Positions 29,060 through 36,394 of a stretch of 53,504 nt of DNA are shown here, piece after piece (the first letter of the stretch is position 1; every line of letters starts with the position of its first letter). This DNA is from Alphaproteobacteria bacterium (lineage in GTDB: Bacteria; Pseudomonadota; Alphaproteobacteria; Micropepsales; Micropepsaceae): assembly GCA_017983635.1 (NCBI GenBank), contig JAGOBA010000021.1, positions 1-53,504 on the forward strand, written 5' to 3'. The notes under the pieces were generated by a model. It was not told the origin of the DNA and did no database searches. It was given only the letters and a program-made list of their open reading frames with translations. The translations under genes were made by a program, and so were the position numbers.

Positions 29060-30424
29060 ATGCCCATACGCCTCACCGCCCTCCTCTTAACACTCACGCT
29101 CACCGGCTGCGTGACCGTAAACCTCGCGCAGCCGGTGAACCTCCCGCAAACCACCGCGGCGCCGCACACCGAACCCACGCTCACTGTCGATGGCGATGTC
29201 GTGGCACTCGCCTTCTCCGGCGGCGGCGCCCGCGCGGCGGCGTTTTCGCTAGGCGTGTTGCAGGGCCTGCGCGAGATGCCGCGCGCGCGCGGCGGTACAT
29301 TGCTCGACCGCGTAGCGCTGGTCTCGGGTGTCTCCGGCGGCTCGATCACGGCAGCCTATTTCGGACAGCACGGCGCCGCCGGCGTCGACACCTTCCGCGC
29401 CGCCTATCTCGACAAGAATTGGGAATACGATCTGCACCTCAACCTCGCCTCGCCCATGAACTGGGCCCGCGCGTATGACGGCGCGCTGAACGAACGCGAC
29501 CGCCTCGGCGACTGGCTGGACAAGGAAATCTTCCAAGGCGCGACGCTGGGTGATCTCTGGCGCCCCAGCCGCGCGCGCACCTGGATCAACGCGACGGACC
29601 TCTACACCGGCGTGCCGTTTGCGTTCGTGCCGGCCTACTTCGAAGCTCTGTGCAGCGACTACGCGACGGTGCGCGTAGCCGACGCGGTCGCGGCGTCGAT
29701 GTCGGTGCCGGTCTATTTCCGCCCGACCGTGCTAGCGAGCTACGCCGATCGCTGCACCGCGCCGCTGCCTGCCTGGGTGGAGAAGGCGCAACGCGACCGC
29801 CAAACGTCGGAGCTGCTCCGCGCCACTGCCCGCGCCTTTGCCCAGTACCGCAACCCAAGACAAGTGCGCTACCTCCACCTCGTCGACGGCGGCGTCGCCG
29901 ACAACTTCGGCCTGTCCAACCTCATCTTGATGCGCCGCGCCGCGACGAGCCCGTACGGCCCCTTCACCCCGCGCGATGCGGTGCGCGTGCGGCGCATGAC
30001 GTTCCTCGTCGTGAACGCCGAACAAGGCCGCGACGAACCTTGGCCGCTGACGCCGACAGGACCCAGCGGCCCGGAAACCCTAGAGACCGCAATGGACAAC
30101 GCCATCAACACGTCGAAGCAACGTGCCTACGACGCCTTCCGCGACATGATCGCAGACTGGGAAGCGGAACTCCGCCGCTACCGCTGCACGCTCCCAAAAC
30201 GAGAGGCCGCACGCTTAGCGGCAGGCCAAAAAAACTGGAACTGCCGCAACGTCCACTTCACCGTCGACATGATCTCCTTCAACGACCTAAGCCCCACCAA
30301 AGCAAAAACCCTAGCCGCCACCCCCACCCGCGTAAGCCTGCCAGCCCCAACAATCGACGCCCTGATCGAAGGTGGAAGAGAAGCGGCAAAGGCGAATCCG
30401 GCAGCACAGGCGATGCAGCGGTAG
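29060..30424 (+). CDS. Patatin-like phospholipase, lipoprotein
   Basis: A 454-residue lipid hydrolase of the patatin fold. Residues 1-17 are a lipoprotein signal (LTLTGC, Cys17). The oxyanion motif FSGGGARAAAFSLG (52-65), nucleophile GVSGGS with Ser92, and the catalytic Asp in LVDGGVADNFGLSN are all present. The C-terminal third is long, contains two Cys pairs (RYRCTL and NWNCRN) and a Ser/Pro/Ala-rich end. Lipid attachment suggests action at the outer membrane on phospholipids. The start ATG lies 8 bases after a REP-like element whose GAGGGG serves as ribosome site. Residues after 340 have no recognised domain. Confidence 0.88.
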   Translation: MPIRLTALLLTLTLTGCVTVNLAQPVNLPQTTAAPHTEPTLTVDGDVVALAFSGGGARAAAFSLGVLQGLREMPRARGGTLLDRVALVSGVSGGSITAAYFGQHGAAGVDTFRAAYLDKNWEYDLHLNLASPMNWARAYDGALNERDRLGDWLDKEIFQGATLGDLWRPSRARTWINATDLYTGVPFAFVPAYFEALCSDYATVRVADAVAASMSVPVYFRPTVLASYADRCTAPLPAWVEKAQRDRQTSELLRATARAFAQYRNPRQVRYLHLVDGGVADNFGLSNLILMRRAATSPYGPFTPRDAVRVRRMTFLVVNAEQGRDEPWPLTPTGPSGPETLETAMDNAINTSKQRAYDAFRDMIADWEAELRRYRCTLPKREAARLAAGQKNWNCRNVHFTVDMISFNDLSPTKAKTLAATPTRVSLPAPTIDALIEGGREAAKANPAAQAMQR

Positions 30425-30450
30425 GCTTTGTCGGCCCGCGTCAGGTTCAA

Positions 30451-30482
30451 GGATCAATTTGCCGGCGCCGGCAAATTGATCC
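30451..30482. repeat. Perfect 32-bp palindrome upstream of dinD
   Basis: A perfect palindrome (16+16) with the core TTTGCCGGCGCCGGCAAA, 26 bases after the patatin stop and 125 bases before the dinD start. The same 18-base core forms the palindrome inside dinD at 30801-30828. It could end the patatin transcript as a hairpin, but the GC core with no T-run makes that uncertain. Confidence 0.9.
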
Positions 30483-30572
30483 CCGCTGGCTACAAGCACA
30501 TCGAACACAGACGTTGTGATCGCGGTGGAACAGACACAGATTCCCCTAGCATTTGAGCTCAACCAAGCGTAT

Positions 30573-30587
30573 GTTCCCGTTGTGTTC
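30573..30587 (+). promoter_or_regulatory. LexA operator (SOS box) of dinD
   Basis: The sequence GTTC-N7-GTTC (GTTCCCGTTGTGTTC) is the known LexA box of alphaproteobacteria. It ends 20 bases before the dinD ATG, overlapping the likely promoter/leader, where LexA would block transcription until DNA damage. Confidence 0.85.
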
Positions 30588-30607
30588 CAAACGCTGAGAC
30601 TTCCCCC

Positions 30608-31483
30608 ATGGCGACCAAAATGGCGCCGGCGCACGGTGCTGGCCCCTTTGAAGATTTGAAGTCCACGAACGTGCACGGCGCCGAATATTGGAGCGCGCGC
30701 GATCTGCAAACGCTGCTCGGATACAGTCAGTGGCGCCGGTTCGAGGATGCGATCAAAAGAGCAATGATTTCGTGCAAGCAGTCTGGGAACGATCCCGTGC
30801 ACCATTTTGCCGGCGCCGGCAAAATGGTCGGGCTAGGGTCGGGCAGCGAGCGAGCGGTCGATGACTACCACCTGTCCCGCTTTGCCTGCTATCTGATCGC
30901 GCAAAACGGCGACCCGCGAAAACCGGAAATTGCGCAGGCGCAAAAATACTTTGCTATCCAAACGCGCCGCCAAGAACTGACCGATCAAGCCGCATCGGAT
31001 GTCGAGCGTTTGGAACTTCGCAAACAAACTGCCGAAGAATTCAAAATGCTGTCGGGCGCCGCACGACGGGCCGGCGTTGAGAACCGGCTGTTCGGCGTGT
31101 TTCACGATGCGGGTTACAAGGGTTTGTACGGCGGCCTGGGCTCTGAGGCGATCAAAACGCGCAAAGGTATTCCGGACAAAGAAAATCTGATGGACCGGAT
31201 GAACGCCACGGAACTGGCAGCGAACCAATTCCGCATGACGCAGACACGCGACAAGCTGCAGCGCGAACGCGTACGCGACCAATCGCGCGCGATCCGCACC
31301 CACGAACAAGTCGGTCGCGAAGTCCGCGACGCCATCAAACGCATCGGCGGCGACCTGCCTGAGACGATCGCGCCTGCCGAACACATCAAATCGGTCGCAA
31401 AGAGACTGAAGTCCACCAAACCCAAACTCGCGCTTGAAGAGAAAGATGCGCTTGGGCTGCTTGGGGAACAAAAGAAGCGTTAG
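30608..31483 (+). CDS. dinD: DNA-damage-inducible protein D (DinD)
   Basis: An SOS-induced protein known in E. coli to interact with RecA filaments. The 291-residue protein begins with a BRO-N-like domain. Typical elements are FEDLKSTNVHGAEYWSARDL, LLGYSQWRRFEDAIKRAM, a lysine-glycine strand HHFAGAGKMVGLGSGSERAV and the signature YHLSRFACYLIAQNGDPRKP. AQKYFAIQTRRQEL follows, then a helical charged C-terminal half. Residues 65-74 (HHFAGAGKMV) are encoded by a perfect palindrome (30801-30828); the family usually has an Asp in this loop. A LexA box lies 20 bases upstream. DinD is often in mobile or defence islands, which fits here. Confidence 0.92.
   Translation: MATKMAPAHGAGPFEDLKSTNVHGAEYWSARDLQTLLGYSQWRRFEDAIKRAMISCKQSGNDPVHHFAGAGKMVGLGSGSERAVDDYHLSRFACYLIAQNGDPRKPEIAQAQKYFAIQTRRQELTDQAASDVERLELRKQTAEEFKMLSGAARRAGVENRLFGVFHDAGYKGLYGGLGSEAIKTRKGIPDKENLMDRMNATELAANQFRMTQTRDKLQRERVRDQSRAIRTHEQVGREVRDAIKRIGGDLPETIAPAEHIKSVAKRLKSTKPKLALEEKDALGLLGEQKKR
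30801..30828. repeat. Perfect 28-bp palindrome inside the dinD coding region
   Basis: ACCATTTTGCCGGC followed by its exact reverse complement, coding for residues HHFAGAGKMV of DinD. It shares the 18-base core TTTGCCGGCGCCGGCAAA with the upstream palindrome at 30451-30482, but the flanking bases differ. Confidence 0.9.
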
Positions 31484-31517
31484 CGGTTTGTCGTGTGTCG
31501 CCAGATTTTCACCGGAG

Positions 31518-31542
31518 AGCTATTCGGAAATTCCGAATAGCT
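31518..31542. repeat. Hairpin 1 of a pair
   Basis: AGCTATTCGGAA and its exact reverse complement around a single central A, 25 bases in all, followed by GCCGC. It starts exactly 50 bases before hairpin 2, 35 bases after the dinD stop, and may help end the dinD transcript. Confidence 0.8.
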
Positions 31543-31567
31543 GCCGCCTCTATGTCTTGGACGACTC

Positions 31568-31592
31568 AGTTATCCGGAATCTTCGGATAACT
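31568..31592. repeat. Hairpin 2 of a pair
   Basis: AGTTATCCGGAATCTTCGGATAACT: nine paired bases at each end around a 7-base centre, with GCCGC after it as in hairpin 1. Eight to nine of the arm bases match hairpin 1. No T-run follows, so a terminator role is unclear. Confidence 0.75.
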
Positions 31593-31865
31593 GCCGCTGA
31601 CGACAAAAGCTGTGATGCCAACCACACTGAAAACGGGGGACACCATTACCTGTCGCCGCATTCTGATCCCATCGGCCGAATGGTGGTGGACATATCCGCT
31701 ATGCGCGGAGGCGGTGGAGGCGTTTTTCGTAGGCAACGCGGAGTTGATACTGCCGGCGTGACCGGGGCGAGGGTTAGCGGTGGGGCCTAGGTAGGTGTGC
31801 TGTCACCGACATCGAGTTTTGCCTAGATTCAGTCTGCCGCACAGTAACCGCAGTGTGTCTGCAGC

Positions 31866-32705
31866 CTACAAGAACCCACCGTTGCAGAACCACTCACTCT
31901 GCGCGGCGCCATCATAGAAAGCGGTTTGCCAAGAGTTCAATCTGTTCGCCCTTCGAGACACAAACTGCCTCATCAGTTCGGCTTTGACGAACGCTGCGCC
32001 CCCGGCCTTTAGGTGGTCATGCAGGTTAAGCCGAATGTTAGAAAGCTCGCGTGCTGCCTCGCTTGAGTACAAGGCGCCAAGTTTCAGCATTCCAAATTGA
32101 TGTCGTGCACGCGCCTCCGTCAAATCGTCCCAGCTTTCAGGTCTTTCGATTCGGTATACAATCGCACACGGAGTCCCCTCGATGACATCTGCAGCAAGCC
32201 ACCGTGCGGCAGATATGTTGTCGAAATAGGGGTGAAGAATAACGTCGGCACGACTGGTGGGCGCCGTCTTCCGCTTCGCAAAGTTGCACTCGATGCAAGC
32301 GCCCACCAAATTCAAAGGTGCGACTGTGAGCGCGGGGTAGTCCGCCTTCGGTAGGACATGGTCGAGAGTCGAAACGTTTCGTTGATCGCAGAACGGACAA
32401 CGGTCGCCGGCAGGCAGCATCTTTAGCTTATCATAGATCGCCCTTCCCGGACTTCCTTTTGCTGCCATGCGGCTGTCATAGACACTGATCATCTCCTCTC
32501 GCGTCACAAAACCTCCGACGTGATCAATCGGCACTACCTCATTTAGCCTGCGGTCTTCTGCTTTGGCTTCGTATTCGTTGGAGGCCGCTTGTATCGTCGG
32601 ACTGGCCGCGTTGAGCCGTGTCACTAGTTCCGTATCTCGCACTCGATCTATGCAGGACTTGAAGGTGGTGAGCGCATCGAGCTGGGGACGTTTTACGGGC
32701 CACAT
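31866..32705 (-). CDS. HNH endonuclease, PtuB-like (Septu-type)
   Basis: A 279-residue predicted nuclease. The zinc-ribbon HNH core is complete: CPFC (C103, C106), LDHVLPK with D115-H116, NLVGACIECNFAKR (N132, C137, C140, N141) and HPYFD. The middle His-Asn pair and two Cys pairs are what this type needs. The N-terminal 95 residues are helical (ATPase contact in related pairs), the C-terminal half is helical and unassigned. It starts at the base after the ATPase stop, so the two are co-translated. ATPase-HNH pairs of this size are known as Septu phage defence; the assignment is by motif and gene order only. Lower GC than neighbours. Confidence 0.75.
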   Translation of the reverse strand: MWPVKRPQLDALTTFKSCIDRVRDTELVTRLNAASPTIQAASNEYEAKAEDRRLNEVVPIDHVGGFVTREEMISVYDSRMAAKGSPGRAIYDKLKMLPAGDRCPFCDQRNVSTLDHVLPKADYPALTVAPLNLVGACIECNFAKRKTAPTSRADVILHPYFDNISAARWLAADVIEGTPCAIVYRIERPESWDDLTEARARHQFGMLKLGALYSSEAARELSNIRLNLHDHLKAGGAAFVKAELMRQFVSRRANRLNSWQTAFYDGAAQSEWFCNGGFL

Positions 32706-34256
32706 TCATTGACCCCGCTCAACGTCTCGGTTGGCGATCAGACTGCTGATCAACGCACGCCCTTCCGATCCCACTTCGTTGTCGAACTTTGCGAGAACTT
32801 GATCGATGGTCCGGGCGTCACCTATCGCGTCGGCCAGCATCCTATGAAAGCCAGATCGAACAACCTCAAGCCCGAACACTTCTTGAGTAAGAATGCCAAC
32901 GTTCTCACCAAACGTTTCAATTTCTGGGCGATCGGCCCTTGCTACCGCGCCGTGTCGCACAATTTTCCAAACACACGAAGCTGGCACCTCCTGAAGTATC
33001 ACGGGCGAATGCGTTGCAATTACAGCGACGCCGTTTCGATTGATCAGGAGGTCTGAAATGGCGCGCACAAATGCGGATAGCAACGGGGGATGAAGATGAG
33101 CCTCCGGCTCATCCATGAGAACCAGTGTTCGCTCCTCCACTTTCTCCACAAGCTTCGTGATCGTGAGCAACACAATCTTATGCCCGGAACTCAGCCTACG
33201 AAAGAGCTGGGCAGCAGGTCTGCCGACTTGTTGGACGTCAACTTCTCCTAGCTTGGCAACTTGCGCTTCTTGAAAGATGGGATCCGTCTCAAGAATACTT
33301 AGTGCATGTTTCCAGCGTCGAGATCTCTCTCCAATCAAGCAGATCTTTGCAGAGCCTGAGAAGTCTTTAGCGAGGTCAGCCGGATCTCTCGTAATGATAG
33401 CCGGCTCACCGTCTGGAGTTTTGGCCTGATGTCTAAGGCCAATGTTTGAGTATCTGACCCCCTTGAGCGTGTTCCTTGGTTCCGGCAGTAATGCGAAATC
33501 GTCGAAAGCGCTGAATGTAACTGATACGACATTCGCAAAGGGCATTTCGGTGCCGGTGGCGAATTGGTCGGTTGACTTAAAGACGCCTTCTCGGTCCTCG
33601 TTCTTCTTCGTTGATACCAAGGCGCGGGTCATCCCGTTGAGCAGGAAAGACTTTCCAACGCCGTTCCGACCGATCAACACGTGGATATTTGTGGGCGGAG
33701 ACGAGTCTGGAACGACGTTGAAGGCCAGCTTCAGCCGCGGGGTTTGATTATCCGGCGGATTCGGGCCTTCATATTCAAAGCTGAACTCTGTGAGGGCGAC
33801 GCCCCCGATTAGCAGGCGTCGAAACTGCCCGGTTATCGATTTGGGCGAGACCGAGCGCAACAGTGAGGTTCCGGTTACTCGCTCGCGTGCGGCTCTCTCG
33901 AATAAGGGAGGATCTGCGACCAGGTCTCTCAACGCTCGCAAAAGTTCTGCCGCTTGGTTCGCCTCCAGTTTCGAAATTGCCGCATAGTATGAAACGTCTT
34001 GGCCGAGCGAAAAGAACTCTTCACCCAACTCTTCGAACTCCTCCGGTATGGCGGGACGAGCTTGATCCTTCTGCCAGTTAAATTGTCCGATCTTGACACC
34101 GCCAAATTGATAGCGCGTTCCAGTATTGTCAAAATACGTAAGGACATAGAGTGTGTTGAACTCAAACCAATCGTTCCAATTATCTGTCCAAAGATAGGCG
34201 CAATTGCGGCCTTCAGCCGGTACTCTGATTTTGTTCGGAACAACCGTGAATTTCAT
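32706..34256 (-). CDS. AAA/SMC-like ATPase, PtuA-like, with extra N-terminal domain
   Basis: A 516-residue ATPase. Residues 1-160 are a domain I do not recognise, opening KFTVVPNKIRVPAEGRNCAY and rich in Trp/Phe/Tyr. Walker A is IGRNGVGKS (195-203). An ABC-type signature RLSSGHK lies at 354-360, Walker B is LVLMDEPEAHLHP (378-390) with D382/E383, and the switch His is in ATHS (416). The layout matches RecF/OLD-like AAA ATPases such as Septu PtuA, where the ATPase forms a complex with HNH PtuB to cleave DNA. The extended N-terminal domain is unusual and may sense the trigger. No TOPRIM is visible. The HNH gene follows with no gap. Confidence 0.8.
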   Translation of the reverse strand: MKFTVVPNKIRVPAEGRNCAYLWTDNWNDWFEFNTLYVLTYFDNTGTRYQFGGVKIGQFNWQKDQARPAIPEEFEELGEEFFSLGQDVSYYAAISKLEANQAAELLRALRDLVADPPLFERAARERVTGTSLLRSVSPKSITGQFRRLLIGGVALTEFSFEYEGPNPPDNQTPRLKLAFNVVPDSSPPTNIHVLIGRNGVGKSFLLNGMTRALVSTKKNEDREGVFKSTDQFATGTEMPFANVVSVTFSAFDDFALLPEPRNTLKGVRYSNIGLRHQAKTPDGEPAIITRDPADLAKDFSGSAKICLIGERSRRWKHALSILETDPIFQEAQVAKLGEVDVQQVGRPAAQLFRRLSSGHKIVLLTITKLVEKVEERTLVLMDEPEAHLHPPLLSAFVRAISDLLINRNGVAVIATHSPVILQEVPASCVWKIVRHGAVARADRPEIETFGENVGILTQEVFGLEVVRSGFHRMLADAIGDARTIDQVLAKFDNEVGSEGRALISSLIANRDVERGQ

Positions 34257-34394
34257 GACTTTCTTTTCGAACCGAGTGTCACAGAACCTAGCAGCGAATT
34301 CGATGCAACGAAAGAGCGCACCTGCAGCGCGAGATGCGGTAACAAGCGATCGCCTCCCAATTCGGTTATTCGAGCGAACTTTGTAGGGGCTTCT

Positions 34395-35171
34395 TCACAA
34401 GGCGCGCCACCTGTGATCGCGTGTCCATAAGAAGTCGTTCAGTGATAGAAGTGCGACCTCTTCGTACGGGCCGCCATCAAGAGCTGCGTTGAGGCTAGTG
34501 AAATCGTTTAGTTGGTCAGCGGAGAATGGGGCCATCACTTGAGAAATGCCGGAGCCATCCCCACCAACAACCAAGTGAAACCTACTGATTTCGCCGGATG
34601 GCGGCTTCCATCGTAGTTTGCGCTCAAGGATGGTGCTTAGCTCGGCGTCCGAAGTCCCAACGCCGCCAACGCTATGGTTCCAGTCCCACTCGAGGTAGGC
34701 GTTGACGCGACGTATGTGCACACACAGCAAGTATTGACGAAGCACCTGATCGTCTGCCTCACCGATCCTGATAGTGATCTTCCTATGGTCAGAGGAAGCA
34801 AGTGCTAGACGAATTTTGGCAGCAACAGCGGCAACAAACGCAGCTGTAAATCGTGTCGATGGTACATCATGAGTACGGAACTCCAAGGCAACGCTGAGGT
34901 TCTCCAACCCCTGGCTCTTCTTTCGGTACTCGACAACGTACTGACGAATGGAATGCCATGCCGCTTCGACCTGCCTCAGCGTGTACCCACCTGACGTCCG
35001 CCAAGGCTGAAAATACTCAGTGATTTCGGCCCCGATAACAGAGCCATCGGGAAATCTGATCAACACGTCTGGAGGTTCAGAGCCGGGAACGACCACCGCG
35101 TTCCACTGCCTTATTTTCACGTACTCCTGCGCTATAAGCAGCTCTTTCTTCTTTTGACCGGGGCGAGTCAT
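34395..35171 (-). CDS. Predicted PD-(D/E)XK nuclease-like protein, first gene of the defence operon
   Basis: A 258-residue soluble protein. The N-terminal half reads as a restriction-endonuclease core: E16 in helix 1 (LLIAQEYVKIRQW), D35 in SEPPDVLIRF, then a hairpin and E49-x-T51 in IGAEITEYF, i.e. E...PD...ExT with Thr instead of the usual Lys. The remainder contains VALEFRTHDVPS and TIRIGEADDQ but no domain I can name. It ends 138 bases before the ATPase gene on the same strand, a gap large enough for an extra promoter, and starts 58 bases from the divergent nucleotidyltransferase. I infer it belongs with the ATPase/HNH pair. It could alternatively be an independent gene. Confidence 0.6.
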   Translation of the reverse strand: MTRPGQKKKELLIAQEYVKIRQWNAVVVPGSEPPDVLIRFPDGSVIGAEITEYFQPWRTSGGYTLRQVEAAWHSIRQYVVEYRKKSQGLENLSVALEFRTHDVPSTRFTAAFVAAVAAKIRLALASSDHRKITIRIGEADDQVLRQYLLCVHIRRVNAYLEWDWNHSVGGVGTSDAELSTILERKLRWKPPSGEISRFHLVVGGDGSGISQVMAPFSADQLNDFTSLNAALDGGPYEEVALLSLNDFLWTRDHRWRAL

Positions 35172-35229
35172 GGTGCGCTTGTCTTGAGTAACACTGCTTT
35201 GATTCTAATGATGTTAGAGACCATCGCCA

Positions 35230-36051
35230 ATGCTCCCCCACGCCACCCTCGCCGACATCCCGCCCACCATCCGCGCGTAGATTCTCGCGCGCCTCGACGA
35301 CATCGCACTCTCCGAACGCATCCGCATTCTCCTCGCGGTCGAGTCCGGCTCCAGGGCGTGGGGGTTTGCGTCGGCCGACAGCGACTATGACGTACGCTTT
35401 CTCTACGTGCGGCGCGTGGAGGACTACGCAGCGCTTGTCCCGCCCCGCGATGTGATCGAGCGGCCGATCGACGGCGATCTCGATCTGAACGGCTGGGATC
35501 TGCGCAAGGCGCTTGCGCTCGGCCTGCGCTGGAACCCGGCGCTGGTCGAGTGGCTGACCTCGCCCATCGTCTACGCGGAAAGCGGCTGGGAGGCCGGGCG
35601 GCTTCGCCGGCTGTTCGCCGTGCCGCAGAGCCGCACCGCGCTGATCCGGCATTACTACGGGCTCGCCGCGCGCCAGTTTGGCCGCCACATCGACGGCCGC
35701 GCGGCGGTGAACCTGAAGAAGTATTTCTACGTCGTGCGCCCGGCGGCGGCGCTGCTCTGGCTGGAGACGCCGGGGCACGAGACGCCGCCGATGTCGCTGC
35801 CCGCGCTGCTCGACGGCGTTACGCTGCCGGCCGATGTCGCGGCCGCGATCGTCGACTTGCGCGCGCGCAAAGCCGCGGGCGTGGAGTCCGGCAAGGGCGA
35901 GCGCATCGATGCCCTCGACGCGTTCTGCACCGAACGCATCGCCTGGGCCCGCGCCCACCTGCCGGCGACCGCCCAGAACATCGACCCGGAACTGAAGCGT
36001 GCGGCGGAGGCGTTGTTCCATGCCTCGGTGTTCGGGCACCCGGCGCCGTGA
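35230..36051 (+). pseudogene. RlaP/YcgL-like nucleotidyltransferase with an in-frame TAG
   Basis: After ATG 35230, 16 codons (MLPHATLADIPPTIRA) are followed by TAG at 35278, then a perfectly kept 256-codon frame. The frame carries the polymerase-beta fold motif VESGSRAWGFASADSDYDVRF, split as GS (catalytic) and SDYD, and the later LKKYFYVVRPAAALLWLE. This matches COG3541 (RlaP, PF10127), a nucleotidyltransferase family linked to RNA repair. A single CAG-to-TAG change would explain the stop. No usual start codon lies between the TAG and the catalytic GS motif, so the active enzyme cannot be made unless ATT 35281 serves or the base is a sequencing error. The lack of other damage suggests recent loss. 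Confidence 0.75.
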
Positions 36052-36100
36052 GAGCGCGGGTCGGGCCGCGGCGAGATAGGGCTTGACTTCCGTGCCAAAT

Positions 36101-36115
36101 GTTCTATTTTTGTTC
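36101..36115. promoter_or_regulatory. Orphan LexA-type box
   Basis: GTTC-TATTTTT-GTTC matches the alphaproteobacterial operator exactly, with a T-rich spacer. No intact gene starts within 250 bases on either strand, so it may belong to a lost or unrecognised SOS gene, or be chance. Confidence 0.55.
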
Positions 36116-36250
36116 CAACACAATTCCAGCACCGCCTCGACGGTGTTCGGCTGCAACTTGAAACTGTCGGTGAATGTCCCCAACGCCTTCGCGGCGTGCG
36201 AGCGGCGTGATCGGTTGCGCCTCAATCGTCGCTCGAAATAACGCACGCCG

Positions 36251-36321
36251 AACGGATTCCGAACGGATTCCGAACGGATAATCCGGCGCAACTCCGCCAA
36301 AATAACGGATATAACGCATAT
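36251..36321. repeat. Boundary repeat, copy B
   Basis: 71 bases aligned to 7371-7441 with 57 identities and no gap. This copy contains two full tandem GAACGGATTCC units plus a third partial one (36250-36279), then ATAACGGATATAACGCATAT at the right end. It lies 74 bases from the conserved gene stop at 36395. Confidence 0.7.
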
Positions 36322-36394
36322 TCGGATATCATTTGGTCTCGGCGGACCGTCGCCACCCTGTCTCACTGTCTCGAATGTCTCGCTTGAGGCCCGC

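Larger units (their letters stand above)
31484..31865. other. Intergenic region between dinD and the HNH nuclease gene
   Basis: No convincing gene. It holds the twin 25-nt hairpins (31518-31592), a weak GGGGACA-CCATTACC-TGTC hairpin near 31636-31656 that resembles degenerate REP sequence linked to RAYT transposases, and no visible transposase. Both flanking genes point into this region, so it also contains their ends. Confidence 0.5.
36052..36394. other. Intergenic region at the right edge of block 2
   Basis: No gene supported. Contents in order are the LexA-type box (36101-36115), about 130 bases with open but featureless reading on both strands, two full GAACGGATTCC repeats plus a partial one (36250-36279), and the boundary repeat (36251-36321). 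The minus-strand protein gene ends at 36395. Confidence 0.6.

Noticed and set aside
31434..31790. Plus-strand open frame of 118 codons after dinD
   Set aside because: Runs through both hairpins, starts inside dinD and has no protein-like features.
31866..35171. Retron-type Septu (with reverse transcriptase)
   Set aside because: No reverse transcriptase motif (such as YADD) in any frame near the ATPase-HNH pair.
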